Notes: generated by a model from the sequence alone, not told the origin. Positions 44,182 through 54,667 are shown, numbered from the stretch's first letter. The stretch: 64,000 bases of DNA from Gordonia humi (GCF_014197435.1 NZ_JACIFP010000001.1:806001-870000); one strand, 5' to 3'. Made by a program: numbers and translations.

Positions 44182-44204
44182 TGCCCGGTTAACTGCGAAG
44201 AGCC
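44182..44204 (+). repeat. right terminal inverted repeat of ISL3 element
   Basis: These 23 bp are complementary to 42731-42753, followed by the second copy of the CCTATCCG duplication (44205-44212). Confidence 0.93.
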
Positions 44205-44350
44205 CCTATCCGTGTAGCAGACCCCATCGTTCCCGGAGGTCTTCGCTCACCTCAGCCGTTCACAACGTGTCGGGGAAGAACATCTAGCGCTTGTCATTCC
44301 GCCTCTTGCCTTGTCGCCTCACAACGCTTAATCTTAACTCCATTCACTAA

Positions 44351-44372
44351 TTGATGAGGCATACCTAACTAA
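44351..44372 (+). promoter_or_regulatory. possible IdeR/DtxR-type iron box
   Basis: TTGATGAGGCATACCTAACT has one good half-site (ACCTAA) and a weaker opposite half, in an AT-rich promoter stretch 17 nt before the ABC transporter start. This is a partial match to the TTAGGTTAGSCTAACCTAA consensus. Confidence 0.4.
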
Positions 44373-44388
44373 CTGAGTGGAGGCGGCT

Positions 44389-46170
44389 GTGACCGAAGCA
44401 TCGTCTGAGGTGGACGATCACAAACGGCAACAGAAGGCCGGGGCTCGCGCGTTGTCGCGTCTGCTCGAGCCGGTGTCGACGGCGTTGGCCGTCGGCCGGG
44501 TGCTGTCCGCGGTATCCGCGGTCCTCGCCGTCGTCCCCTACATCGCACTCGTGCACATCGGCGACGCATTGATCACCGGCGGCGGAATCGACGACGACGC
44601 GGTCGGGCGCTGGCTCGCGATCCTGCTCGCGACGTTCGGGGCCCGCCTGTTCATCTACTTCATCGCGCTGTTCGTGACGCACTTGGCTGACATCAAAGTC
44701 GGTCACCTCATCCGCGAGCAGATCGTCGACCGATTGGCGCGGGTCCCGCTCACCTGGTTCACGTCGACCAACTCCGGGCGCGTTCGCAAGGCGCTGCAGG
44801 ACGACATCGGAACCGTTCACCAGCTGATTGCGCATCAGCCCGTCGAGGGCACCTCCGCGATCGTCATGCCCCTCGCACTGATGGTGTACGCATTCGTCGT
44901 CGACTGGCGTCTCGGGCTCCTGTCGATCGCGACGATTCCCCTGTACATCGCCGCGATGGCGGCCACGATGCGCGGAATGGGTGAGATGACGGTGAAGATG
45001 GACCACCGGCTCTCCGCGGTCTCGGCCCGCATGGTCGAGTTCGTGACCGGCATCGCGGTCGTCAAAGCGTTCGGTCGGGTGGGCCGCGCGCATCACAACT
45101 ATCAGCACGCCGCCGACGACTTCTACGAGTTCTACGCCGACTGGGTGAAGCCGCTGGTCAAAGTCTCCGCGCTCGGGATGTCGATCCTGGCGATCCCGCT
45201 GCTGCTGCTCATCAACATCGGAGGCGGCGCCGCGCTGGTGCACGCCGGCGTCGTGTCCCCGGCCGACGTCCTCGCGACGGCGCTGATCGCGCTGCTGATC
45301 CCGTACTCGCTGGAGACCGTCATGAGTTCGACGTGGTCGCGCCAGATCGCCGGTGCCTCCGCGCTCCGACTGCAGGACCTCATCGAGACACCGGCGCTGC
45401 CCGACGACGCCGCGAACCCGACCGGGCCGGAGTCGTTCGACGTGGAGTTCGACCATGTCAGTTACACGTACCCGGGTGCCGACGTCCGCGCCGTCGACGA
45501 CGTCAGTCTCACGCTGCGCCAAGGCACGGTCACCGCGCTCATCGGTGCGTCCGGCTCGGGCAAGTCGACGATCGCGACACTCCTCGCCAGGTTCGACGAC
45601 CCGTCGTCCGGCGCCATACGGATCGGCGGAGTCCCGGTGACCGAGATCGACGATCTGTACGACAAGGTGGGGTTCGTCCTGCAGGATCCACAACTGCTGT
45701 CGATCAGCATCCGCGACAACATCGCCCTCGGCAGACCGGATGCGACGCGGGAGCAGATCCGCCACGCCGCGCGGTCGGCGCAGATTCTCGACGAGATCGA
45801 TGCTCTCCCGGACGGGTTCGACACCGTCTACGGCGCGGGCACCGGGCTGTCCGGAGGTCAGGCGCAGCGGGTGGCCATCGCGCGCGCACTGCTCGTCGAC
45901 GCACCGGTCCTGATCCTCGACGAGGCGACGGCCCTCGCCGACCCGGAAGCCCAGCATGAGATCCAGCAGGCGTTGTCTGCATTGGCGGTCGGTCGTACCG
46001 TCCTGGTGATCGCGCATCGGCCGGAGGCGATCATGGGCGTCGACCAGATCGTCATCCTCGACGCCGGACGGGTCGACGCCGTCGGCACCCATGACGAACT
46101 GTCGACCCACCCCGCGTACGCCCGACTGTGGAGCGACTCGCTGACCACTGGAAGTGGAGGACACCGATGA
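44389..46170 (+). CDS. ABC transporter, fused permease-ATPase (IrtA/YbtP-like half)
   Basis: The 593-residue half-transporter has six transmembrane helices (about 40-320) and an ATPase domain with Walker A GASGSGKST, signature GLSGGQAQR and Walker B VLILDEAT. The Q-loop region is VGFVLQDPQLLS. GGAGG lies 5 nt before GTG 44389, preferred over GTG 44377. It overlaps the next half-transporter (ATGA), so they form a heterodimer. Pairs of this exporter-fold type (IrtAB, YbtPQ) import ferric siderophores; the upstream iron-box-like site fits. Drug or peptide export cannot be excluded. Confidence 0.88.
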   Translation: MTEASSEVDDHKRQQKAGARALSRLLEPVSTALAVGRVLSAVSAVLAVVPYIALVHIGDALITGGGIDDDAVGRWLAILLATFGARLFIYFIALFVTHLADIKVGHLIREQIVDRLARVPLTWFTSTNSGRVRKALQDDIGTVHQLIAHQPVEGTSAIVMPLALMVYAFVVDWRLGLLSIATIPLYIAAMAATMRGMGEMTVKMDHRLSAVSARMVEFVTGIAVVKAFGRVGRAHHNYQHAADDFYEFYADWVKPLVKVSALGMSILAIPLLLLINIGGGAALVHAGVVSPADVLATALIALLIPYSLETVMSSTWSRQIAGASALRLQDLIETPALPDDAANPTGPESFDVEFDHVSYTYPGADVRAVDDVSLTLRQGTVTALIGASGSGKSTIATLLARFDDPSSGAIRIGGVPVTEIDDLYDKVGFVLQDPQLLSISIRDNIALGRPDATREQIRHAARSAQILDEIDALPDGFDTVYGAGTGLSGGQAQRVAIARALLVDAPVLILDEATALADPEAQHEIQQALSALAVGRTVLVIAHRPEAIMGVDQIVILDAGRVDAVGTHDELSTHPAYARLWSDSLTTGSGGHR

Positions 46171-47936
46171 GCACGCTTCCGTTGGCGGACATCGTTCCGC
46201 GTTCGAAGAAGATGCTGTCCCGGCCGGCCGAACTGGACACCGTGATCGGAGTGTCCGCCCTCGCCGGCCTCGTCGAAGGACTCGCTCTCGCCGCGTTGCT
46301 CCCCACGATCACCGCGCTGGCCGAGTCCGACGCGGTGTGGGGTCTGCGGCTCTCCGGCTGGCTGTGGGTCCTCGGGGGACTGTCCGTGGTGAGTTTCGTC
46401 ATCAACTACGTGTCGGCGCGCCGCTCGTACGATGTGGCGCTCGACTTTCTGCGGAGCATCCACCGCATCTTCGGCGATCAGGTGGCGAAGCAGCCGCTGG
46501 GTTGGTTCGCGCGGCCGGTGGCGGGCGCGCTTTCCCGTCTGGTCTCGACGGAGTTGATGATGGCGGGCGAGATCCTCGCCCACATGATCAGTCCCCTCGT
46601 CTCGAGGGCCACCGCCGCGCTCGTGATCATCGTCGCGGCATGGGTGTGGTCGCCACTCCTCGGTCTGGTGCTGACCTGCGCGATCCCGGTGTTCGTCCTG
46701 ATCACTCTGGTGTCGGCGGCATTTGTTCGCCGGGGCCGGACGATCCACGAGCCGGCCGAGGTCGACCTCGCGAACCGGATCGTCGAGTACGCCCAGTCCC
46801 AGGGCGCACTGCGTTCGTGCGGTCGCAGCGGCGACTTCGAACCGCTGACCGACGCCATGGCGCGAGCCCGGGCGAAGAAGAAGAGCGCGCTCCTGATCGA
46901 GACGCTCGGCCTGCTGCTGTCCGGAATGGTCACACAGGGTGTGATCGTGGTGCTGATCAGCGTCGCCGGATCGCTCGCCGTCGCGGGCACCCTGGAGCCG
47001 ATTCCGGCTCTGGCGTTCATCGGTCTCGCGCTCCGATTCACCTCGACGTTGTCGGCCATCACCGACGCCGCGATGTCGCTGGAGTCCCGCCGCCCGCTGC
47101 TGGACCAGCTCGACGAGGTCCTCGATGCGACGCCGCTGCCTGCCCCGGACTCGCCCGCCGACCTGAGTGCGCCGGGTGCCGTGGCACTGACGAATGTGAC
47201 GTTCGGATACGGAACCGGCGAGCCGGTGCTCCGCGACGTCTCGATCGACGTCCCCGCGGGATCGATGGTCGCGCTCGTCGGACCGTCCGGCAGCGGTAAG
47301 ACGACGGTCGCGAAGCTCGTGAGCCGCTTCTACGACGTCGACGCGGGCCGAGTCCTCGTCGGCGGCGTCCCGGTCACCGAGCAGACCACCGAGCAGCTGA
47401 TGGCCCAGTTGTCGATCGTGTTCCAAGACGTCTACCTGTTCGACGACACGCTGCTGGCCAACATCGCCGTCGGACGCGAGGGGGCTTCCGAGGACGAGGT
47501 CCTCAACGCGGCACGGACCGCCGGTGTCGCCGAGATCGCCCACCGCTTGCCCGGCGGATGGGACTCGAACGTCGGCGAGGGCGGACGTGCGTTGTCCGGA
47601 GGCGAACGACAGCGGGTCGCGATCGCCCGAGCTCTGCTGAAGAAGGCGCCGATCGTTCTGCTCGACGAGGCCACGTCGGCGCTCGACGTCGAGAACGAGG
47701 CGAACATCGTCGCCGCCATCGACGAGTTGCGAACTCAGGCGACGGTGTTGGTCATCGCGCATCGTCTCGACACGATCGCCAGAGCCGACTCCATCGTCGC
47801 CCTGACCGATGCCGGCGAGGTCGAGGCGATCGGTACGCACGACGAACTGGTCGCGGCCGGCGGAACGTACGCGTCGTACTGGACCCGCCTGAGTCGGGCG
47901 CAGGGGTGGCAGTTGACGAACCGGCCGACGGGCTAG
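46167..47936 (+). CDS. ABC transporter, fused permease-ATPase (IrtB/YbtQ-like half)
   Basis: The 589-residue partner of the previous gene has its start overlapping that gene's stop. It has six helices in the first 320 residues, then the ATPase with GPSGSGKTT, ALSGGERQR and VLLDEATSALD. TLLANIAVGRE and the H-loop VLVIAHRLDTIA are normal, so both ATP sites of the heterodimer can be complete. The first half has DEATALAD in place of DEATSALD, a small deviation. Import of iron-siderophore is inferred from pairing and context. Its stop lies in the -10 of the following TetR gene. Confidence 0.88.
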   Translation: MSTLPLADIVPRSKKMLSRPAELDTVIGVSALAGLVEGLALAALLPTITALAESDAVWGLRLSGWLWVLGGLSVVSFVINYVSARRSYDVALDFLRSIHRIFGDQVAKQPLGWFARPVAGALSRLVSTELMMAGEILAHMISPLVSRATAALVIIVAAWVWSPLLGLVLTCAIPVFVLITLVSAAFVRRGRTIHEPAEVDLANRIVEYAQSQGALRSCGRSGDFEPLTDAMARARAKKKSALLIETLGLLLSGMVTQGVIVVLISVAGSLAVAGTLEPIPALAFIGLALRFTSTLSAITDAAMSLESRRPLLDQLDEVLDATPLPAPDSPADLSAPGAVALTNVTFGYGTGEPVLRDVSIDVPAGSMVALVGPSGSGKTTVAKLVSRFYDVDAGRVLVGGVPVTEQTTEQLMAQLSIVFQDVYLFDDTLLANIAVGREGASEDEVLNAARTAGVAEIAHRLPGGWDSNVGEGGRALSGGERQRVAIARALLKKAPIVLLDEATSALDVENEANIVAAIDELRTQATVLVIAHRLDTIARADSIVALTDAGEVEAIGTHDELVAAGGTYASYWTRLSRAQGWQLTNRPTG

Positions 47937-47939
47937 CGT
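47934..47939 (+). promoter_or_regulatory. -10 hexamer TAGCGT overlapping the ABC gene stop
   Basis: TAGCGT includes the stop codon TAG of the transporter gene and ends 7 nt before GTG 47947, as expected for a leaderless transcript. Confidence 0.45.
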
Positions 47940-47946
47940 TGACACT

Positions 47947-48606
47947 GTGGAGGAGAGTCGACGACAGGACCGGACGGGTCGCCGGGCCGGCCGCAAACCG
48001 GTGTTCACCGCGTCCGATGTCGTGAACGCCGCGATCGCCGAGGGGGTGGACACCTTCACGCTCTCGGCGGTGGCCGAGCGGCTCGGCGTCGCCACCCCCG
48101 CCGTCTACCGGCTGTACCGGTCGCGCGACGACATCGTCGTCGCCGCCCTCGACCTGATCGCGTCGTCGTTCCGCCTTCCCGACGAGGGCGCCTCGTGGCG
48201 CGAGGTCCTGCGCCTGTGGGCGGACGAGACCTGGCGGATCTGCGAGACGTACAAGGGCATCAACCGCGTCGTCTACTCGAATCCGACGGCGTTCACGCAC
48301 ATCGAGGACGTGATCGGCGCCTACGCCGACGCGCTCGGCACCAGCGGCAAGACGCCGGGCCAGGCGCTCTTCGCCCTCGACTTCATCGGCGATACAGTGA
48401 TGGCGTCCCACCTGGGAGTCGAAACGATGCGAGCGGTCGACGCCACCAACACGACCGGCCTCGAGCGGGCCCGCGCCGGGACATCCGACGACGCGGTGAT
48501 GAAACCCGACGAGGAGTGGACAGACGGAGCGTTCATGAACGCCAAAGTCGAGTTTCTCATCGCCGCGCTGGGCCACGACTGGCCGGAGGCGCCGACGGCG
48601 GGATGA
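47947..48606 (+). CDS. TetR-family transcriptional regulator
   Basis: The 219-residue product has a basic N-terminus followed by a HTH (about 20-65: SDVVNAAIAEGVDTFTLSAV, LGVATPAVYRLYRSRDDIV) and a helical C-terminal ligand domain (VLRLWADETWRICETYKGIN). It begins 10 nt after the ABC pair but has its own promoter-like -10. The ligand is unknown. It could control the transporter or the aldehyde dehydrogenase that follows 172 bp later. Confidence 0.88.
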   Translation: MEESRRQDRTGRRAGRKPVFTASDVVNAAIAEGVDTFTLSAVAERLGVATPAVYRLYRSRDDIVVAALDLIASSFRLPDEGASWREVLRLWADETWRICETYKGINRVVYSNPTAFTHIEDVIGAYADALGTSGKTPGQALFALDFIGDTVMASHLGVETMRAVDATNTTGLERARAGTSDDAVMKPDEEWTDGAFMNAKVEFLIAALGHDWPEAPTAG

Positions 48607-48778
48607 GCGCTCGGGCGGCGGTGAACGTGGGCCTGCTCGCCCACGCTCGCGGTCGCCCGGTGTACGTCGTCGGTCGGTTCTGACGCGCTGGGCAGCAGCG
48701 GCGGCCCCGCACCCGATGCGCCGGACGGTGGCACACTCGATGATGTCGATGTCCGTTCGCGTGAGAGGTGCCCGTCCA

Positions 48779-50149
48779 GTGATCGCAACCATCAACCCCG
48801 CCACCGGCGAGACGGTCCAGACCTTCGACCCGGCGACCGCCGAGGAGATCGAGAGCGCGATCGCCCTCGCGGCGGCGAGAGCGAAGACCTACCGCACGAC
48901 GACGTTCGCGCAGCGCGCCGAGTGGATGCGTGCCGTTGCCGACTTGTTGGAGGCCGAGGCCGACGACGTCGCGGCGATGATGACCCTTGAGATGGGGAAG
49001 ACCCTGTCGGCCGCGAAAGGCGAAGCACTCAAGTGCGCCAAGGGATTCCGCTTCTACGCCGAGCACGCCGAGGCGATGCTGGCCGACGAGGCGACCGACC
49101 CGGCGGCGGTCGACGCGAGCGCGGCGTACGCGCGTTATCAGCCGCTCGGCGTCGTACTGGCCGTGATGCCGTGGAACTTCCCGCTCTGGCAGGCCGTGCG
49201 CTTCGCCGCCCCGGCGCTCATGGCGGGCAACGTTGGACTGCTCAAGCACGCGTCGAACGTACCGCAGTCGGCGCTGTATCTCGCCGACCTCATCCGCCGC
49301 GGCGGCTTCCCCGACGGTTGTTTCCAGACACTTCTGATCCCTTCGGGTGCGGTGGAGTCCGTGCTGCGTGATCCACGCGTGGCAGCGGCGACGCTCACCG
49401 GCAGCGAACCTGCGGGACGGTCGGTCGCCGCGATCGCCGGCGACGAGGTGAAGCACACCGTGCTCGAACTCGGCGGCAGCGATCCGTTCGTGGTCATGCC
49501 GTCCGCCGACATCGATGCCGCCGTGAAGACCGCGGTGACCGCCCGTGTGCAGAACAACGGGCAGTCGTGCATCGCGGCCAAGCGGTTCATCGTCCACACC
49601 GACGTGTACGACGAGTTCGCGACGAAGTTCGTCGACGCGATGGCCGCACTGACCGTCGGCAACCCGACCGATCCGTCGACCGATATCGGTCCGCTCGCCA
49701 CCGAACAGGGCCGGGTTGACGTCGAGGAGCTCGTCGCCGACGCCACCGCGAACGGTGCGCAGATCCTGTGCGGCGGAACGCGACTGGACGGTCCGGGCTG
49801 GTACTACCCGGCGACCGTCGTCTCCGAGATCACCCCGTCGGCCAAGATGTACACCGAGGAGGTGTTCGGGCCGGTCGCCGGCCTGTACCGCGCCGCGGAC
49901 ATCGATGAGGCGATCGAGATCGCCAACGCCACCAGCTTCGGCCTCGGATCCAACGCATGGACGACCGACGACGCCGAGATCGATCGCTTCATCGCAGACC
50001 TGGAGGCGGGTGGCGTGTTTGTCAACGGTATGACCGTGTCCTATCCCGAGCTGCCGTTCGGAGGCGTCAGACGGTCCGGGACCGGGCGCGAGCTGTCCGC
50101 ACACGGCATCCGCGAGTTCTGCAACATCAAGACGGTGTGGATCGGGTAG
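48779..50149 (+). CDS. succinate-semialdehyde dehydrogenase-type aldehyde dehydrogenase
   Basis: This NAD(P)+-dependent aldehyde dehydrogenase has 456 residues from GTG 48779. Catalytic Cys264 is in NNGQSCIAAKR, the general base Glu230 in LELGGSDPF, and Asn133 in PWNFPLWQ. The NNGQSC motif and RYQPLGVVLAVMPWNFP are typical of the GabD/SSADH group. The start is not well fixed: AGAGG at 48763 is 11 nt upstream of GTG 48779, and in-frame ATGs exist from 48716. It most likely oxidises succinate semialdehyde or a similar short aldehyde to the acid. No gabT is nearby. Confidence 0.88.
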   Translation: MIATINPATGETVQTFDPATAEEIESAIALAAARAKTYRTTTFAQRAEWMRAVADLLEAEADDVAAMMTLEMGKTLSAAKGEALKCAKGFRFYAEHAEAMLADEATDPAAVDASAAYARYQPLGVVLAVMPWNFPLWQAVRFAAPALMAGNVGLLKHASNVPQSALYLADLIRRGGFPDGCFQTLLIPSGAVESVLRDPRVAAATLTGSEPAGRSVAAIAGDEVKHTVLELGGSDPFVVMPSADIDAAVKTAVTARVQNNGQSCIAAKRFIVHTDVYDEFATKFVDAMAALTVGNPTDPSTDIGPLATEQGRVDVEELVADATANGAQILCGGTRLDGPGWYYPATVVSEITPSAKMYTEEVFGPVAGLYRAADIDEAIEIANATSFGLGSNAWTTDDAEIDRFIADLEAGGVFVNGMTVSYPELPFGGVRRSGTGRELSAHGIREFCNIKTVWIG

Positions 50150-50171
50150 ACGTCGGGTCTGTCGCTGCGGC

Positions 50172-50195
50172 GTAACACCTGGTACTAAGGGTTAC
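50172..50195. promoter_or_regulatory. imperfect palindrome directly before SDR start codon
   Basis: A 24-bp dyad with outer GTAAC/GTTAC arms and inner GTAC centre matches its own complement at 18 of 24 positions and abuts the ATG at 50196. It is probably a repressor site over the promoter and start. Confidence 0.45.
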
Positions 50196-51086
50196 ATGAG
50201 CAGTGACGCGATGGCCTGGACCTCGAGCGATCTTCCCTCCTTCAGCGGTCGAACGGTGGTGGTGACGGGGTCCAACAGTGGTCTCGGCCTCGTCGCGGCC
50301 ACCCATTTCGCGCGGGTCGGAGCGAAAGTGGTTCTCGCCGTGCGCAATACCGCGAAAGGCGAACGCGCGGCGACATCGATCGCCGGGGACACCGAAGTGC
50401 GGCGGCTCGACCTCGCCGACCTCGATTCGGTACGGACGTTCGCCGACGGCTGGTCGGGCGACATCGACGTCCTCGTGAACAACGCCGGTCTGATGCATGT
50501 GCCGGAGGGACGGACGGCCGACGGCTTCGAGACCCAGATCGGGACGAACCATCTGGGACACTTCGCCCTGACCAATCTGCTGCTGCCGCACGTCACCGAC
50601 CGCATCGTCACGATGTCGTCGATGATGCACCGCGCCGGACGCATCTCGTTGGACGATCTGAACTGGGAGCGTCGCACCTACAACCGCGTCGCCGCGTACG
50701 GGCAGTCGAAGCTCGCCAACCTCATGTTCTCGTTGGAACTGCAGCGTCGGCTCACCGCCTCGGGGTCGACGGTCCGTTCGCTGGCCGCTCACCCGGGCTA
50801 TGCGTCGACCAACCTGCAGACCCGCACGAACAACGCGGTCCTCGACTGGGGCGGGCGCATCGGCAACAAGGTGATCGCGCAGTCGGCCGAGGCGGGCACC
50901 TGGCCGATGCTCTTCGCCGCGAGCCAGGATCTGCCGGGTGGATCCTATGTCGGTCCGGACGCGTTCAACGAGGTCCGCGGACATCCGGCGCTCGCCGGTC
51001 GTACGGCTCGGGCCAGTGACCTGGGCATGTGTGAGAAGTTGTGGGATCTGTCGGCGGAGTTGACCGCGGTCGGGTTCGGGGGTTAG
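50196..51086 (+). CDS. short-chain dehydrogenase/reductase, retinol-dehydrogenase-like
   Basis: The 296-residue classical SDR has the cofactor motif TGSNSGLG (24-31), NNAG (95-98), and catalytic Tyr168-x-x-x-Lys172 in YGQSK with Ser141/142 before it. The N-terminal extension TSSDLPSFSGRTVVVTG and the long C-terminus resemble RDH/WWOX-type oxidoreductases common in mycobacteria. Arg50 after the second strand suggests NADP(H). Substrate unknown. It stands between an aldehyde dehydrogenase and an MFS gene with its own operator-like dyad. Confidence 0.88.
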   Translation: MSSDAMAWTSSDLPSFSGRTVVVTGSNSGLGLVAATHFARVGAKVVLAVRNTAKGERAATSIAGDTEVRRLDLADLDSVRTFADGWSGDIDVLVNNAGLMHVPEGRTADGFETQIGTNHLGHFALTNLLLPHVTDRIVTMSSMMHRAGRISLDDLNWERRTYNRVAAYGQSKLANLMFSLELQRRLTASGSTVRSLAAHPGYASTNLQTRTNNAVLDWGGRIGNKVIAQSAEAGTWPMLFAASQDLPGGSYVGPDAFNEVRGHPALAGRTARASDLGMCEKLWDLSAELTAVGFGG

Positions 51087-51272
51087 GGGACTCCCGTATC
51101 GCGCCCGGGTGTGCTGATCAGGAGGGCGGGAACTGCGGTCTTTCAGTGACCGTGTAGAGAGGCGACGCCGGATCGTTGTGCTGCGGGGTCTGTGAGGGCC
51201 GGGTCGTCGTGCGGACGACGGTGCCCGGGGTGGATTCGAAGTCGATTCGGCGATTCCGCCTACGTCGATTTT

Positions 51273-51287
51273 AGTATGATAAATACT
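51273..51287. promoter_or_regulatory. -10 element within AGTAT/ATACT dyad before MFS gene
   Basis: TATGAT (51275-51280) is a near-consensus -10 enclosed by inverted AGTAT (51273-51277) and ATACT (51283-51287), so a repressor would cover the promoter. The rest of 51087-51272 shows nothing recognisable. Confidence 0.5.
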
Positions 51288-52742
51288 GAACGTGTGGTCG
51301 ATTTCGCCGTGAACGGATTCAGTGGAACGAAGTTGACCGGCGCGCGATTGCGGATCGCGGTGGCCGTCGTGTGTGCGACGGGCATGATCGTCGCGGTGAT
51401 GCAGACCGTCATCGTTCCGTTGATCTCGGATCTGCCGGCGATGCTGCACACGTCGGGAACGGGCGCCTCTTGGGCGCTGACGATCACTCTCCTCGTCGCC
51501 GCGCTTACAACGCCCATTGCGGGGCGGCTCGGCGACATGTACGGAAAGCGTCGGGTGATGGTTCTGGAGATGGCGTGCGTGGCGGTCGGCTCCGCGATCT
51601 GCGCTGTGGTGTCGACGATCGTCCCGTTCGTAGTCGGTCGCGGGCTGCAGGGGGCCGGGATCGGCGTCATCGCCGTCGGCATCAGTATTCTGCGCGACAT
51701 CGCGCCGGCCACCAGGCTGGGCGCCTCGGTGGGGGTGTTGAACGCGTCGATCGGCGTCGGCGGCGCGCTGGGGCTTCCGGTCGCGGCGGTGATCGCAGAA
51801 CACCTGAGCTGGCGGGCTTTGTTCTGGACGTGCGGAGTCGTCGCAGCGTCGGCGTTCGCCGCCCTGCTGCTCCTCGTGCCCGAGAGCAGTGTACGGACCG
51901 GTGGGAAGTTCGACATAGTGGGCGCGATCGGTTTCGGCGCCGCCTTCACCTGTCTGCTCGTGCCGCTCGCGCAAGGAGCCCAGTGGGCGTGGACCTCGCC
52001 GGTCACCGTTGGATTCCTCGCCGCGTTCGTCGTCATCGGAGGTGCGTGGTGGCAGTGGGAGAAGCGGGCGAGCAGTCCACTCATCGACCTGTCGATCGTC
52101 GTGCAGAAGCCCATCATGCTGACAAATCTGGTGTCCGCTGCCACGGGTTTCGCGTTCTATGCGTTTCAGATCGCGCCGATCCAGCTGCTCATGGCGCCGC
52201 CCGAGGCGCCAGGCGGCGTCGGCCTAAGCATGGTGCTCGCCAGCCTGGTGATGACACCTGTCGGAGTCGTCATGTTCGTTTCGTCGTCGACGAACGGCCG
52301 GGTCCTGGCCCGCTTCGGGCCGCGTCGACCGATATTCGTCGGCATGGCGGTGGTCTCCGCCGGTTATCTGGTGTTCCTTGCTGCGCTCGTCGGGAAGTGG
52401 CATGTCGGCGCGGTGTCGGTCATGGTCGCCGGGGCGCTGATCGGTGCGGGGCTCGGAACGGTGTTCTCGTCGATGCCCGCACTGATCATGCAGTTGGTGC
52501 CGCAGACGCAGACCGGCGAGGCCAACGGGGTCAACGCCCTCCTGCGGAACATCGGCACGTCGTCGTCCACGGCCGTGGTCGGTATGGTGCTCACCGCTTC
52601 CACGGTCACCGTCCGTTGGTCCGGCGGCGAGGTCGAGCATCCGACAACGGGTGCGTTCACCGCGGCCGCGATCATCGTGCTCGCTGTTTGTGCGGCGGCC
52701 TTCGCCTGTGCGGTCGCGATCCCGAGGTCGCGCGTCTTCTAG
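51276..52742 (+). CDS. MFS drug-type efflux transporter, 14-helix DHA2 group
   Basis: The roughly 480-residue multi-pass protein has motif A in AGRLGDMYGKRRVMV and the antiporter-like motif C region (GVLNASIGVGGALGLPVAAV). Later NGVNALLRNIGTSSSTAVVG is typical of DHA2/EmrB-type exporters with 14 helices. The ATG at 51276 lies inside the best -10, so the real start may be GTG 51294 or GTG 51312, which would still keep the first helix. Substrate unknown; export of drugs or toxic metabolites by proton antiport is the family role. The stop overlaps the convergent enoyl-CoA hydratase stop. Confidence 0.86.
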   Translation: MINTERVVDFAVNGFSGTKLTGARLRIAVAVVCATGMIVAVMQTVIVPLISDLPAMLHTSGTGASWALTITLLVAALTTPIAGRLGDMYGKRRVMVLEMACVAVGSAICAVVSTIVPFVVGRGLQGAGIGVIAVGISILRDIAPATRLGASVGVLNASIGVGGALGLPVAAVIAEHLSWRALFWTCGVVAASAFAALLLLVPESSVRTGGKFDIVGAIGFGAAFTCLLVPLAQGAQWAWTSPVTVGFLAAFVVIGGAWWQWEKRASSPLIDLSIVVQKPIMLTNLVSAATGFAFYAFQIAPIQLLMAPPEAPGGVGLSMVLASLVMTPVGVVMFVSSSTNGRVLARFGPRRPIFVGMAVVSAGYLVFLAALVGKWHVGAVSVMVAGALIGAGLGTVFSSMPALIMQLVPQTQTGEANGVNALLRNIGTSSSTAVVGMVLTASTVTVRWSGGEVEHPTTGAFTAAAIIVLAVCAAAFACAVAIPRSRVF

Positions 52743-53608
52743 CCGAAGTCGGGGATGTCCGCGACCGTCTGCGTGAAGACCGGGTCGCGCTTGTCCAGGA
52801 ATGCGGCGACGCCCTCTTTCCCGTCGCCGACCGACGCGTGCCACATGGCGAGGCTGTCGCGACGGTGCGCGTCGATCGGATGAGACGAGCCGACGCCCGC
52901 ATAGAGCAGGCGACGCGCCATAGCCAACGCGGCGGACGACCTGTTCACGATGAACGAGCGCGCCATCGCGTGGGCCGCGGGCAGCAGATCGTCCGGGGAG
53001 TGCACCGACAGCACGAGACCAGCGTCGAGCGAGGTCTGTGCGTCGATGATGTCGGCCGAGTACACCAGCTGGAACGCCTTCTGCAGACCGACTAGACGAG
53101 GGAGGAAGAACGAGGAGGCCGCCTCGGGGACGATGCCGAGCCGCTCGAACACGAAGCCGATGCGCGCCGCCTCCGACGCCAGTCGTATATCCATCGCCAG
53201 GGTCATCGTGGCGCCGATACCGACCGCTGCGCCGTTGATCGCGGCGATCACCGGTTTGTCGCACTCGTGGATCGCGAGGGTCACCTTGCCCCCGGTGTCC
53301 CGAACGCCGTCCTGGAACGGCTGCTCGAGGAGCCGCTCGCGTATGTCCTCGGCGGTCGGTGCGGCGGTCTCGTCGAGTCCGAACACGTTGCCGTCGGCAG
53401 ACAAGTCCATTCCAGCGCAGAATGCGCGGCCCTCGCCGGTCACCACGACGGCGCGAACGGCGTCGTCGGTGCGGACGCGGCGGAAGGCGCCCTCCAGTTC
53501 GCGTGCCATCGTCACCGAGAATGCGTTGAGGTGATCCGGGCGCGACAGGGTGAGGATCAGGACGCCGACCTCATCGACGTCCCACCGTAAAGTCTCGTAT
53601 TGAGGCAT
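52739..53608 (-). CDS. enoyl-CoA hydratase/isomerase family protein
   Basis: The 289-residue crotonase-fold enzyme has oxyanion-hole segments AFCAGMDLSADG and NGAAVGIGATMTLAMDIRLA. The Glu in RLGIVPEAASSFFLPRLVG is at a catalytic position. ATG 53608 has AAGGA 9 nt upstream. It is the last gene of the leftward unit: diflavin reductase, acyl-CoA dehydrogenase, nitronate monooxygenase-like, hydratase. It probably hydrates the enoyl-CoA made by the neighbouring dehydrogenases. Confidence 0.9.
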   Translation of the reverse strand: MPQYETLRWDVDEVGVLILTLSRPDHLNAFSVTMARELEGAFRRVRTDDAVRAVVVTGEGRAFCAGMDLSADGNVFGLDETAAPTAEDIRERLLEQPFQDGVRDTGGKVTLAIHECDKPVIAAINGAAVGIGATMTLAMDIRLASEAARIGFVFERLGIVPEAASSFFLPRLVGLQKAFQLVYSADIIDAQTSLDAGLVLSVHSPDDLLPAAHAMARSFIVNRSSAALAMARRLLYAGVGSSHPIDAHRRDSLAMWHASVGDGKEGVAAFLDKRDPVFTQTVADIPDFG

Positions 53609-53635
53609 GAGGGGTCCTTGACTCGTGATCTTCAA

Positions 53636-54667
<1,032 letters not shown>

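Larger units (their letters stand above)
42731..44204 (-). mobile_element. complete ISL3-family insertion sequence
   Basis: The 1474-bp element has perfect 23-bp terminal inverted repeats starting GGCTCTTCGCAGTTAACC. The 8-bp target CCTATCCG is duplicated at 42723-42730 and 44205-44212. One transposase gene fills it. Intact ends, intact gene and exact duplication point to recent insertion. Confidence 0.93.
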
